A DNA stretch of 64,000 bases from Solitalea canadensis DSM 3403. Lineage in GTDB: Bacteria > Bacteroidota > Bacteroidia > Sphingobacteriales > Sphingobacteriaceae. The position numbers and the translations under genes are program-made. Shown piece by piece: positions 47,284-53,763 of this stretch. The DNA lies in assembly GCF_000242635.2 (NCBI RefSeq), contig NC_017770.1, positions 5,034,669-5,098,668 on the forward strand, written 5' to 3'. The notes under the pieces are model-generated. The model worked only from the letters and a program-made list of their open reading frames with translations. It made no database searches and had not been told where the DNA came from. The number at the start of each line of letters is the position of its first letter. Positions within the stretch are counted from its first letter, which is position 1.

Positions 47284-47613
47284 TTAAATCATCTGTTCTA
47301 CGGTGTCTTCTACACTAATTTCACCATGAGAAGATTCATAGATACATTCACCCTCCTTAATTAATAATAACTGAGGTGATTCATGATGAACCTGGAACAT
47401 TTCTGCTATCATCGCTGAAATTGGTCGGTATGTTAACAGATCGAGATAATAAACGGATGTATTTTCCGGGAGCTCCAGCCAATCGCTTTCAAACCGTTTT
47501 TTAGCAAACAGGCTGATAGAACAACGTGTACTGTGCTTGAAAATAATACTGAAACCCTGATGTTTTTTAATCTCGTGAAGCTGTTCTTCAGCTGTTAACG
47601 CAATCCAATTCAT
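47284..47613 (-). CDS. ytxJ: Bacilliredoxin BrxC/YtxJ-like protein
   Basis: 109 residues, thioredoxin-fold. The conserved IIFKHSTRCSIS motif holds the single active-site Cys31, matching the monothiol YtxJ/BrxC family that removes bacillithiol from modified proteins. The bacillithiol pathway is supported by bshA at 31659. Its ATG overlaps by one base the stop of a 42-residue lipoprotein gene (TAATG), so the two are translationally coupled. Confidence 0.85.
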   Translation of the reverse strand: MNWIALTAEEQLHEIKKHQGFSIIFKHSTRCSISLFAKKRFESDWLELPENTSVYYLDLLTYRPISAMIAEMFQVHHESPQLLLIKEGECIYESSHGEISVEDTVEQMI

Positions 47614-47741
47614 TAATAATACCTTTGTTTTTTAGGCTTTTTTGTTGTCGAATAAGCCGGGCATTTTTCACCACTGCGGCAAGATTCTAATACAGTACCT
47701 GCAATAAACGCGCAAAGTAGTATAACAGCAATACGTTTCAT
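47613..47741 (-). CDS. Micro-lipoprotein with CPAY motif (42 residues)
   Basis: Minus-strand ATG at 47741, stop at 47613-47615 overlapping the ytxJ ATG. The product has a signal (MKRIAVILLCAFIAGTVLES), a lipobox Cys at 21, then CRSGEKCPAY and a Lys-rich, Tyr-ended tail. It is a paralogue of the next upstream gene. The one-base overlap with ytxJ supports real translation. Function unknown; surface or periplasmic anchoring via lipid is inferred. Confidence 0.7.
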   Translation of the reverse strand: MKRIAVILLCAFIAGTVLESCRSGEKCPAYSTTKKPKKQRYY

Positions 47742-47828
47742 TATGTTTGGAGTTTAGTTTTATTAATATACCGTAATAATTACGAAAAATAAAATTTGTT
47801 TGAACATCAAAGTGTAAAAATGTCTCGT

Positions 47829-47984
47829 TTAGTCTTTAAAACGGTCTTTTTTCTTTCCTTTAGATTTTACAGGCTTTGCTGTTATTCCCGAAGCATACGC
47901 TGGACATTGATATCTTCCACATGCCTCAAAAAGTATTCCAGATAGCATGCAGGTAAGTACTAACAAAACGGCTGACTTTTTCAT
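47829..47984 (-). CDS. Micro-lipoprotein with CPAY motif (51 residues)
   Basis: Minus-strand ATG at 47984, TAA at 47829-47831. Signal peptide MKKSAVLLVLTCMLSGILFE is followed by ACGRYQCPAY with a lipobox-like Cys22 and a basic tail (KSKGKKKDRFKD). It aligns end to end with the 42-residue protein 87 bases downstream: same MK-AV-L start, same position of the lipid Cys, same CPAY, same basic tail. The upstream neighbour ribH starts on the far side and ends 34 bases before this ATG. Confidence 0.7.
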   Translation of the reverse strand: MKKSAVLLVLTCMLSGILFEACGRYQCPAYASGITAKPVKSKGKKKDRFKD

Positions 47985-48018
47985 AACCGTTTATACGCAA
48001 AACCTAAACTATTGGTTA

Positions 48019-48513
48019 TTATTTTTTCAACTTTTTAGCAAGATCGGCCATTTTGATAGCAGTAACTGCTGCTTCATCACCTTTATTTCCATGTCGGCCG
48101 CCTGCGCGTTCAATAGCCTGCTGCATGTTATCAGTTGTTAAAACACCGAAAATCACAGGTCTGTTGTATTTTAAAGCCACATCCGTAATGCCAATTGAAA
48201 CAGCATTGCAGATAAAGTCAAAGTGACGGGTTTCACCCTGAACAACGCAGCCTAAACAAATAACCGCGTCAAACGTTTCTGATTCTAATAACAGCTGTGC
48301 TCCTGTGCTTAATTCAAAAGTGCCTGGAACTGTGTGAGTAATAATTTGCTCATCGGCAGCACCATAATTCTTTAATGTAGAAATGGCACCATCTAATAAA
48401 GCTCCAGTAACTTTATGGTTCCATTCAGAAACAACAATTCCAAATTTATATCCCTGAGCAGAAGGTACTTCTGATTCAGAAAAGTCTGATAAATTTTTAT
48501 ATGCAGTAGCCAT
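48019..48513 (-). CDS. ribH: 6,7-dimethyl-8-ribityllumazine synthase
   Basis: 164 residues, standard length. Family motifs are visible: FGIVVSEWNHKVTGALLDGA, VPGTFELS, CLGCVVQGETRHFDF and the C-terminal GNKGDEAAVTAIKMADL. The enzyme condenses 5-amino-6-ribitylaminouracil with dihydroxybutanone phosphate in riboflavin synthesis. It lies after the TPR gene on the same strand but a terminator stands between them, so it probably has its own promoter. Confidence 0.97.
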   Translation of the reverse strand: MATAYKNLSDFSESEVPSAQGYKFGIVVSEWNHKVTGALLDGAISTLKNYGAADEQIITHTVPGTFELSTGAQLLLESETFDAVICLGCVVQGETRHFDFICNAVSIGITDVALKYNRPVIFGVLTTDNMQQAIERAGGRHGNKGDEAAVTAIKMADLAKKLKK

Positions 48514-48535
48514 ATGTTGATTTAAAGGTTAGCAG

Positions 48536-48573
48536 GAAATAAAAACGGCGAACAGCCAAAGTACTGTTCACCG
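48536..48573 (-). terminator. Terminator after the TPR membrane protein
   Basis: On the minus strand CGGTGAACAG pairs with CTGTTCGCCG and is followed by a T run. It separates the TPR gene from ribH. Confidence 0.85.
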
Positions 48574-48608
48574 CTTAAATATTTTTGTTCAGTTAGAACT
48601 TTAGCCGA

Positions 48609-49292
48609 TTATAACTTTGCTTCAGCACGAGCGATGTATTCATCAATTGAACGTGCTTGTTGCGATTCAGCGTATTCAGTTTTGATCGTTTTGTAAGCTT
48701 CAACAGCTTTGTCATTTTTCTTCAACTCCTCGTAGATCATACCTAATTTCATTAAGTAGATTGGTGAAAAGCTTTGCAGTTTTTTATCAGCTGCTTTTTT
48801 GTAATAATCAGCTGCTTTATCGTAATTCTTTAATTCGCTGTATGCATCACCAATTGCACCTAGAGCGGTTGCACTGGTAACCTCATCTTTAGAACTATAA
48901 CTTTCTAAGTTGTCAATTGCTTTTTGGAATTCACCTTTCTTAAGGTAAATGATACCTGAATAATAATAAGCCAAATTAGCAGCCTTTGTACCACTGTATT
49001 CGTCAATAATTTTTACAAATCCAGGGAAGTTACCATCTCCGTTAAGAGCCTTATCTAATGAATCAGCTTCAAAATATTGTTCAGCCTTAAACATTTGATC
49101 CTGTGCTTCTTTATCCTGGTTTTTATGGTAAAGGTTCCAACCTATGAATAAACCACCCATAATCACAATTGCTCCCAGAATGATTAGAAGGCTTTTTTTG
49201 TTTTCGGTAACAAACATTTCTGTTTTTCCGAACTGCCCTTGTAAATCTAAACCACCGATTTCCTGATGATTATTCTCTTGATTTTTTGCCAT
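48609..49292 (-). CDS. Membrane-anchored tetratricopeptide repeat protein
   Basis: 227 residues from ATG 49292. A cytoplasmic N-terminus (MAKNQENNHQEIGG) is followed by one transmembrane helix (about 37-56, LIILGAIVIMGGLFIGWNLY) and TPR-like repeats, for example AIGDAYSELKNYDKAADYYK and YLMKLGMIYEELKKNDKAVE. The layout is like YfgM/BamD-type scaffold proteins, but no partner can be named. A TTG-initiated extension to 49322 is rejected because the -7 element lies within it. Divergent from recF with only 85 bases between start codons. Confidence 0.82.
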   Translation of the reverse strand: MAKNQENNHQEIGGLDLQGQFGKTEMFVTENKKSLLIILGAIVIMGGLFIGWNLYHKNQDKEAQDQMFKAEQYFEADSLDKALNGDGNFPGFVKIIDEYSGTKAANLAYYYSGIIYLKKGEFQKAIDNLESYSSKDEVTSATALGAIGDAYSELKNYDKAADYYKKAADKKLQSFSPIYLMKLGMIYEELKKNDKAVEAYKTIKTEYAESQQARSIDEYIARAEAKL

Positions 49293-49311
49293 TTGTACTA
49301 TATTGAGTGCG

Positions 49312-49319
49312 CAAAAATA
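49312..49319 (-). promoter_or_regulatory. Predicted -7 promoter element of the TPR gene
   Basis: Minus strand TATTTTTG matches TAnnTTTG, 19 bases before the ATG at 49292; it decides the start of this gene. Confidence 0.6.
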
Positions 49320-49365
49320 CACTTTTAATCTTTTTACGCAAGTCTGATTATTATTTGATGTTGCT

Positions 49366-49373
49366 TACCTTTG
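49366..49373 (+). promoter_or_regulatory. Predicted -7 promoter element of recF (leaderless)
   Basis: TACCTTTG fits TAnnTTTG and ends only four bases before the recF ATG, so transcription should start at or within a base or two of the start codon. Confidence 0.6.
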
Positions 49374-49377
49374 TTCA

Positions 49378-50517
49378 ATGTATCTGCAAAAGCTTACCCT
49401 GTTAAATTTTAAAAACTACGAAGAGGCCGAATTGGACTTTATTCCAACGGTAAATTGCTTTGTTGGTAATAATGGTGCAGGTAAAACAAATCTGTTGGAT
49501 GCTATCCATTACCTGTCTCTTTGCAAAAGTTATTTTAATCCGGTTGATAGTCAGCAAATACGCTATGAACAGGATTTTTTTATGTTGCAGGGCGTTTTTG
49601 AGAAAAATGAACAGAGTGAGGTTATTTTCTGCGGATTAAAGAAAAATCAGAAAAAACAATTCAAGCGTAATAAAAAGGACTATTCACGATTGGCAGATCA
49701 TATCGGACAGTTCCCGTTAGTAATGATCTCTCCGTATGATATTAGCCTGGTTATTGAAGGTAGTGAAGAGCGTCGGAAATTTATTGATAATGTAATTTCT
49801 CAGACAGATAACCGTTACCTCGACACGCTTATATTATATAATAAGAACCTGACGAATAGAAATAGCTTGCTTCGACAGTTTGCAGAAAGTGGAAATTTTG
49901 ATCCTGACCTTCTATCTGTTTATGATGATCAATTAATTGCAACAGGTTCTGAAATTTATCAAAAACGAAAATCATTCCTCGAAGAATTTACTGAAGTATT
50001 TAATACACATTATAAGTATCTTAGTAACGAAGCAGAAAATGTGACCCTGCAATATGTTTCGCAGTTAAATGAAGATGCTTATGCAGAAGGCTTGAAAAAA
50101 AGCTTCAGAAAGGATACCGTTTTACAACGCACGAATTTTGGTATTCATAAAGATGAGCTTGAATTTAGTATACATGGCTACTCCTTGAAAAAATTTGGAT
50201 CTCAGGGTCAGCAAAAATCATTTCTCATTGCATTAAAACTGGCACAGTATAGTTATCTCTATAAGTTAAAAGGATTTAAGCCCTTATTATTATTAGATGA
50301 TATTTTTGACAAGCTGGATGACATGCGGGTTAAAAAAATGATGGAAATGGTTGTTCAGGATAATTTCGGCCAGTTATTTATTACCGATACCAGTAAAGAC
50401 CGGGTAGAAAAGGTGTTTGATGAAATAGGAATGGATATTAAAGTGTTCGAAGTAAGCAAAGGAGCAGTTGAAGGCGGACATATTAAAGACGAAGCTTTTG
50501 TAAACCGATCAGAATAG
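49378..50517 (+). CDS. recF: DNA replication and repair protein RecF
   Basis: 379 residues. SMC-like ABC ATPase: Walker A GNNGAGKT (residues 30-37), signature GSQGQQKSFLIALKLA, Walker B LLLLDDIFDKLD. RecF helps load RecA at gaps with RecO and RecR. The N-terminus MYLQKLTLLNFKNYEE matches the family, so ATG 49378 is the true start even though the promoter almost touches it. dciA follows after 86 bases. Confidence 0.96.
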   Translation: MYLQKLTLLNFKNYEEAELDFIPTVNCFVGNNGAGKTNLLDAIHYLSLCKSYFNPVDSQQIRYEQDFFMLQGVFEKNEQSEVIFCGLKKNQKKQFKRNKKDYSRLADHIGQFPLVMISPYDISLVIEGSEERRKFIDNVISQTDNRYLDTLILYNKNLTNRNSLLRQFAESGNFDPDLLSVYDDQLIATGSEIYQKRKSFLEEFTEVFNTHYKYLSNEAENVTLQYVSQLNEDAYAEGLKKSFRKDTVLQRTNFGIHKDELEFSIHGYSLKKFGSQGQQKSFLIALKLAQYSYLYKLKGFKPLLLLDDIFDKLDDMRVKKMMEMVVQDNFGQLFITDTSKDRVEKVFDEIGMDIKVFEVSKGAVEGGHIKDEAFVNRSE

Positions 50518-50603
50518 GATCGTTTAACTACTGAATCAACTTATTTATTAATGTAATCAATCCCGTTAATTATCGGGCCTAATCGGTGTAATCACCAAAA
50601 TAT

Positions 50604-50897
50604 ATGTTTAAAAAATCCAACGAACAAACAATGAAAGAAGCAATAGACCTGCTTCTTGAAACATACCGAATAAAGGATAAATATAATGAAGTGAATATTG
50701 TTCAGTCATGGGCCGATATAATGGGGCCAATGGTTGCCAACAGAACTTCTGAAATATTTATCCGCAATAAAAAACTATTTGTTCGATTAGATTCCGCGGC
50801 ACTTCGCCATGAGCTTACCCGTGCAAAAGAGAAGATTGTTGAGGTGGTAAATGATAAGGCTGGAACCAAAGTGATTGAGGAAGTGGTGTTTTTATAG
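50604..50897 (+). CDS. DciA-like protein (DUF721)
   Basis: 97 residues matching the DUF721/DciA fold: AIDLLLETYRIKDKYNE, the conserved W in QSWADIMGP, and a final region with SAALRHELTRAKEKIVEVVN. DciA proteins load or regulate the replicative helicase in bacteria without DnaC. Short Bacteroidota members consist of this KH-like domain alone. Adjacent to recF, which fits a replication/repair operon. Confidence 0.88.
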   Translation: MFKKSNEQTMKEAIDLLLETYRIKDKYNEVNIVQSWADIMGPMVANRTSEIFIRNKKLFVRLDSAALRHELTRAKEKIVEVVNDKAGTKVIEEVVFL

Positions 50898-50940
50898 TTT
50901 TAAGACAGTATAAATAACGTTAAGTTTCTAATAAGTAAGT

Positions 50941-51540
50941 ATGAACCTTTTTGATCCGTCTCAGATCGTTGTCCTCGAAAATGAAAAAGTCCTTTTACGG
51001 CCATTAGAAGAAACCGATTTTGAACATTTGTTAGAATTTTCTTTAAATGAACCTGAAATCTGGAGATATTCTTTGTTACAGGCTGGTGGTGAAGAGAATT
51101 TGAAAAAATATATTCAGATTGCTTTAGCCGCAAAGAAACTAGGTAGAGAATTTCCATTTATCGTATTTGATAAACAGCAAAACAGGTATGCAGGAAGTAC
51201 TCGTTTTTATGATATACAATTATCTTATCAAACATTGCAGTTGGGTTATACATGGTATGGTAAAGATTTTCAAGGTACAGGTTTAAATAAGCAATGTAAG
51301 TTTCTATTGTTGGAGTTTGCTTTTGAGAAGTTGGGCATGGAAAGGGTAGAGTTTAGAGCAGATAATAATAATGCTAGAAGTATTGCTGCAATGAAAAGTA
51401 TTGGGTGTACCGTGGAAGGTGTGCTTCGTAGTCATATGCCCGACTCGTTTGGTGGAAGACGGGATAGTATTGTTCTCAGTATTCTAAAAAAGGAATGGGA
51501 GAATGGTGTTAGAGATAAGCTAAAAAGTAAACTCAGTTGA
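50941..51540 (+). CDS. GNAT family N-acetyltransferase (RimJ/RimL-like)
   Basis: 199 residues. A GNAT fold is indicated by VLLRPLEETDFEHLLEF at the start, the acetyl-CoA loop region around GYTWYGKDFQGTGLNKQCK, and RVEFRADNNNARSIAAMKSIG followed by GCTVEGVLRSHM. Similar proteins acetylate ribosomal proteins or small molecules; the substrate is unknown. It lies 43 bases after dciA and 24 bases before the arsC-like gene. Confidence 0.88.
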   Translation: MNLFDPSQIVVLENEKVLLRPLEETDFEHLLEFSLNEPEIWRYSLLQAGGEENLKKYIQIALAAKKLGREFPFIVFDKQQNRYAGSTRFYDIQLSYQTLQLGYTWYGKDFQGTGLNKQCKFLLLEFAFEKLGMERVEFRADNNNARSIAAMKSIGCTVEGVLRSHMPDSFGGRRDSIVLSILKKEWENGVRDKLKSKLS

Positions 51541-51564
51541 AAGTTTAGATCACAAGAAAATAAG

Positions 51565-51906
51565 ATGAAAATACTTCACAATCCAAAATGCAGCACCAGC
51601 CGAACTGCTTTGAAATTATTAGAAGAAAAGGGCGCTAAGCTGGAAATTATAAAATATATCGACGATAAGCTTTCTGTTGATGAACTTAAGGACATTATAA
51701 AACTTATCGGCATAAATCCCATAGAACTAGTGAGAACAAAAGAGCCAATCTGGAAAGAACAATTTGCAGGTAAATCTTTGAGCGATGACGAAATAGTTAA
51801 TGCAATGATTGAGTTTCCACAGTTGATGGAACGTCCGATAGTGATTGAAGGAAATCGAGCCGTTATCGGAAGGCCTGTTGAAAAAGTGATTGAGTTGTTG
51901 AAATAG
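51565..51906 (+). CDS. ArsC family reductase (glutaredoxin-coupled arsenate reductase-like)
   Basis: 113 residues, whole ArsC domain. The redox Cys9 is in HNPKCSTSR, and the family motifs LVRTKEP and ERPIV(x)GRPVEKV are present. ArsC enzymes of this branch reduce arsenate using glutaredoxin, but there is no ars operon here, so a general thiol-redox role is equally possible. The stop codon lies in a 154-base tandem duplication whose second copy repeats the last codons as Glu-Leu-Leu-Lys-stop. Confidence 0.87.
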   Translation: MKILHNPKCSTSRTALKLLEEKGAKLEIIKYIDDKLSVDELKDIIKLIGINPIELVRTKEPIWKEQFAGKSLSDDEIVNAMIEFPQLMERPIVIEGNRAVIGRPVEKVIELLK

Positions 51907-51969
51907 CTGGTAGCCATCAACCATTAGCTGTTAGTAATTAGCTATTAGATTTACAGCTGTTAGCTTAAT

Positions 51970-52011
51970 AAAAAAAGGAAAAGCATGAACTCAATTCATG
52001 CTTTTCCTTTT
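51970..52011. terminator. Bidirectional terminator, copy 1
   Basis: AAAAGGAAAAGCATGAA pairs with TTCATGCTTTTCCTTTT over 17 bp with a five-base loop. It suits the converging arsC-like and ndk genes. Confidence 0.88.
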
Positions 52012-52123
52012 ATAGGCCAATAGCTAATAGCTAAAATTAGAAACTGAGTTATTGAAGTAGCTGGTAGCTATCAGCCATTAGCTGTTAGTAATTAGCTATT
52101 AGATTTTCAGCTGCTAGCTTAAT

Positions 52124-52165
52124 AAAAAAAGGAAAAGCATGAACTCAATTCATGCTTTTCCTTTT
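52124..52165. terminator. Bidirectional terminator, copy 2
   Basis: Identical stem and loop, 154 bases after copy 1, from the tandem duplication. Confidence 0.88.
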
Positions 52166-52203
52166 ATAGGCCAATAGCTAACAGCTAAAGGCTTATAGCT
52201 AAA

Positions 52204-52623
52204 TTAGAAACGCTCAAAGTTATTGAAGAAGAAGTTTCCTTCGATAGCAGCGTTTTCATCTGAATCAGAACCGTGGATAGCGTTAGCGTCAATAGATTTA
52301 GCAAAATCAGCACGGATAGTTCCAGCATCAGCTTTACTTGGATCAGTTGCTCCGATAAATTTACGGAAATCTTCGATCGCGTTGTCTTTTTCTAAAATCG
52401 CAGCATAGATAGGTCCTTGCGACATAAAGCTAACTAAGTCTTTATAGAACGGACGCTCACTGTGAACAGCATAGAATTGACCAGCAGTTTCAGTAGTAAG
52501 TTTTGTGTATTTTAATGCAACAACTTTGTAGCCCGCTTTAATGATACGGTCTAAAATCGCGCCTGCATGGCCATTCGCCACCGCATCAGGCTTAATCATT
52601 GTGAAAGTTCTGTTAGTAACCAT
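52204..52623 (-). CDS. ndk: Nucleoside diphosphate kinase
   Basis: 139 residues, standard length. The phosphate-accepting His117 is in NAIHGSDS, and [28 protein letters not shown] and [12 protein letters not shown] match the family. The enzyme equilibrates nucleoside di- and triphosphates. Its 3' end is part of the duplicated spacer. A -7 element 20 bases upstream supports the start. Confidence 0.98.
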   Translation of the reverse strand: MVTNRTFTMIKPDAVANGHAGAILDRIIKAGYKVVALKYTKLTTETAGQFYAVHSERPFYKDLVSFMSQGPIYAAILEKDNAIEDFRKFIGATDPSKADAGTIRADFAKSIDANAIHGSDSDENAAIEGNFFFNNFERF

Positions 52624-52643
52624 TTCTTTTTTAAAATTTGCCG

Positions 52644-52651
52644 CAAAGATA
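52644..52651 (-). promoter_or_regulatory. Predicted -7 promoter element of ndk
   Basis: Minus strand TATCTTTG matches TAnnTTTG, 20 bases before the ATG at 52623. Confidence 0.6.
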
Positions 52652-52721
52652 GAGTTTTATCTGTTAATTTAGCCCCTTGCCTTTAACTGGTTTTTAACAC
52701 ATTAACGCTTACATAAATTAA

Positions 52722-53603
52722 ATGAAACAACTCAAATTTCTGATAGCATTATTAGTTATCGCAGGAGTAACTTTGATGGCTTTTGATAATGGCTTTCAGC
52801 AAACCAAACGTGGCCTGTTTTATAAAATTCTTAAAACAACAGCCACCAATAAAATAAAAATCAAACAAGGTGATTATGTGAAATTTCACATGATCTATAA
52901 AACCGATAAAGACTCAATCCTTCAAAGTACTTATAAGCTTAAACAACCTGCTGAGGTTATTGTAAGAATTGATACAATGGCAGATAAGAGTCAGGTTATG
53001 GAGGCTTTAACATTATTGGCCAAAGGTGATAGTGCCACATTTAGAATTGGTAGTGATTTGTTATTTAAAGGTGCGCCTGCATCTGTTCAACGTCCGCCAT
53101 TTCTGGCATCAAAAAGATTTTTATGTTATACGATTAAGGTTATCGACGTAAAAACACCTCAGCAAATGGAAGCTGAAGCAAAAGCAGCAGCAGCTAAGCG
53201 CAAAGCAGAGGAAGACAAATCAATTAGTGATTATGCAAAAGTCAATAATCTGCAATTGTCGACTACACCATCAGGGTTGCGTTACCAAATAACTTCAAAA
53301 GGAAACGGAGTGAATGCAAAAGCAGGTGACACCATTAATGTACACTATACAGGTAAACTATTAAGCGGTAAAAAATTCGATTCATCTTACGATCGCAACC
53401 AGCCTATCGAATTTATGTTAGGCAAAAACATGGTGATTGCCGGTTGGGATGAAGGTTTACAATTGTTGAAAAAAGGAGAAAAAGCAGTTTTTGTAATTCC
53501 ATCAGGATTAGCATACGGAGAACGTGCAATGGGAGCGGATATTCCAGCTAACAGCATCCTAGTGTTTGATGTTGAATTAGTAGATATTAAGCCGGTGAAG
53601 TAA
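52722..53603 (+). CDS. Periplasmic FKBP-type prolyl isomerase with a degenerate and an intact FKBP domain
   Basis: 293 residues with an N-terminal signal peptide or anchor (residues 5-20). Residues about 45-145 form a degenerate FKBP-like domain (GDYVKFHMIYKTDKDS ... LLAKGDSATFRI) followed by a charged Ala/Lys/Glu linker. The C-terminal domain (about 180-293) is a normal FKBP: VHYTGKLLSGKKFDSS, VIAGWDEGLQLLKKGE, IPSGLAYGERAMG. It should assist folding of exported proteins. The gene at 54800 has the same architecture, and a DHH gene lies between them. Confidence 0.9.
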   Translation: MKQLKFLIALLVIAGVTLMAFDNGFQQTKRGLFYKILKTTATNKIKIKQGDYVKFHMIYKTDKDSILQSTYKLKQPAEVIVRIDTMADKSQVMEALTLLAKGDSATFRIGSDLLFKGAPASVQRPPFLASKRFLCYTIKVIDVKTPQQMEAEAKAAAAKRKAEEDKSISDYAKVNNLQLSTTPSGLRYQITSKGNGVNAKAGDTINVHYTGKLLSGKKFDSSYDRNQPIEFMLGKNMVIAGWDEGLQLLKKGEKAVFVIPSGLAYGERAMGADIPANSILVFDVELVDIKPVK

Positions 53604-53610
53604 TTATATT

Positions 53611-53725
53611 AGTCCATAGTCCATGGTCCATAGTCTATAGAATCTTCGAGTCGGATTAAACTTACTATGGTCTATGGACTATTGACTATGGTCCATTACC
53701 CGCTCGATATGTCTATGAACTATGG
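53611..53725. repeat. Heptamer repeat region with inverted AGTCCAT / ACTATGG arms
   Basis: Four in-phase heptamers AGTCCAT, AGTCCAT, GGTCCAT, AGTCTAT (53611-53638) are followed by complementary ones ACTATGG, TCTATGG, ACTATTG, ACTATGG (53664-53691), plus later partial copies to 53725. The arms can fold into a long hairpin around a 25-base centre. Confidence 0.8.
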
Positions 53726-53763
53726 ACCAAACTACGTATCTTCGCCCTCTTTAACCAAATTAC

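Larger units (their letters stand above)
51892..52199. repeat. 154-base tandem duplication with heptamer-rich arms and duplicated terminator
   Basis: Unit 1 (51892-52045) and unit 2 (from 52046) align with a constant offset of 154. Each has runs of a degenerate TAGCTRT heptamer (51904-51952: TAGCTGG, TAGCCAT, CAACCAT, TAGCTGT, TAGTAAT, TAGCTAT, TAGATTT), then a terminator hairpin, then TAGCTAA heptamers on the far side, which are complementary to the first arm. The copies include the last codons of the arsC-like gene and the last bases of ndk. Confidence 0.9.

Noticed and set aside
49293-49322. Ten-residue extension of the TPR protein
   Set aside because: The minus-strand -7 element overlaps it, so it would not be transcribed.
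51565-51906. Arsenic-resistance operon
   Set aside because: Only an arsC-like gene is present, without arsB/acr3 or arsR; neighbours are GNAT and ndk.
51576-51920. 114-codon minus-strand frame opposite the arsC-like gene
   Set aside because: Shadow of a real gene: the plus-strand frame has the ArsC motifs; the reverse product has none.
51892-52199. Possible CRISPR or MITE
   Set aside because: Only two units, no spacer-like unique sequence, no terminal inverted repeats with target duplication; it fits a tandem duplication of a spacer.
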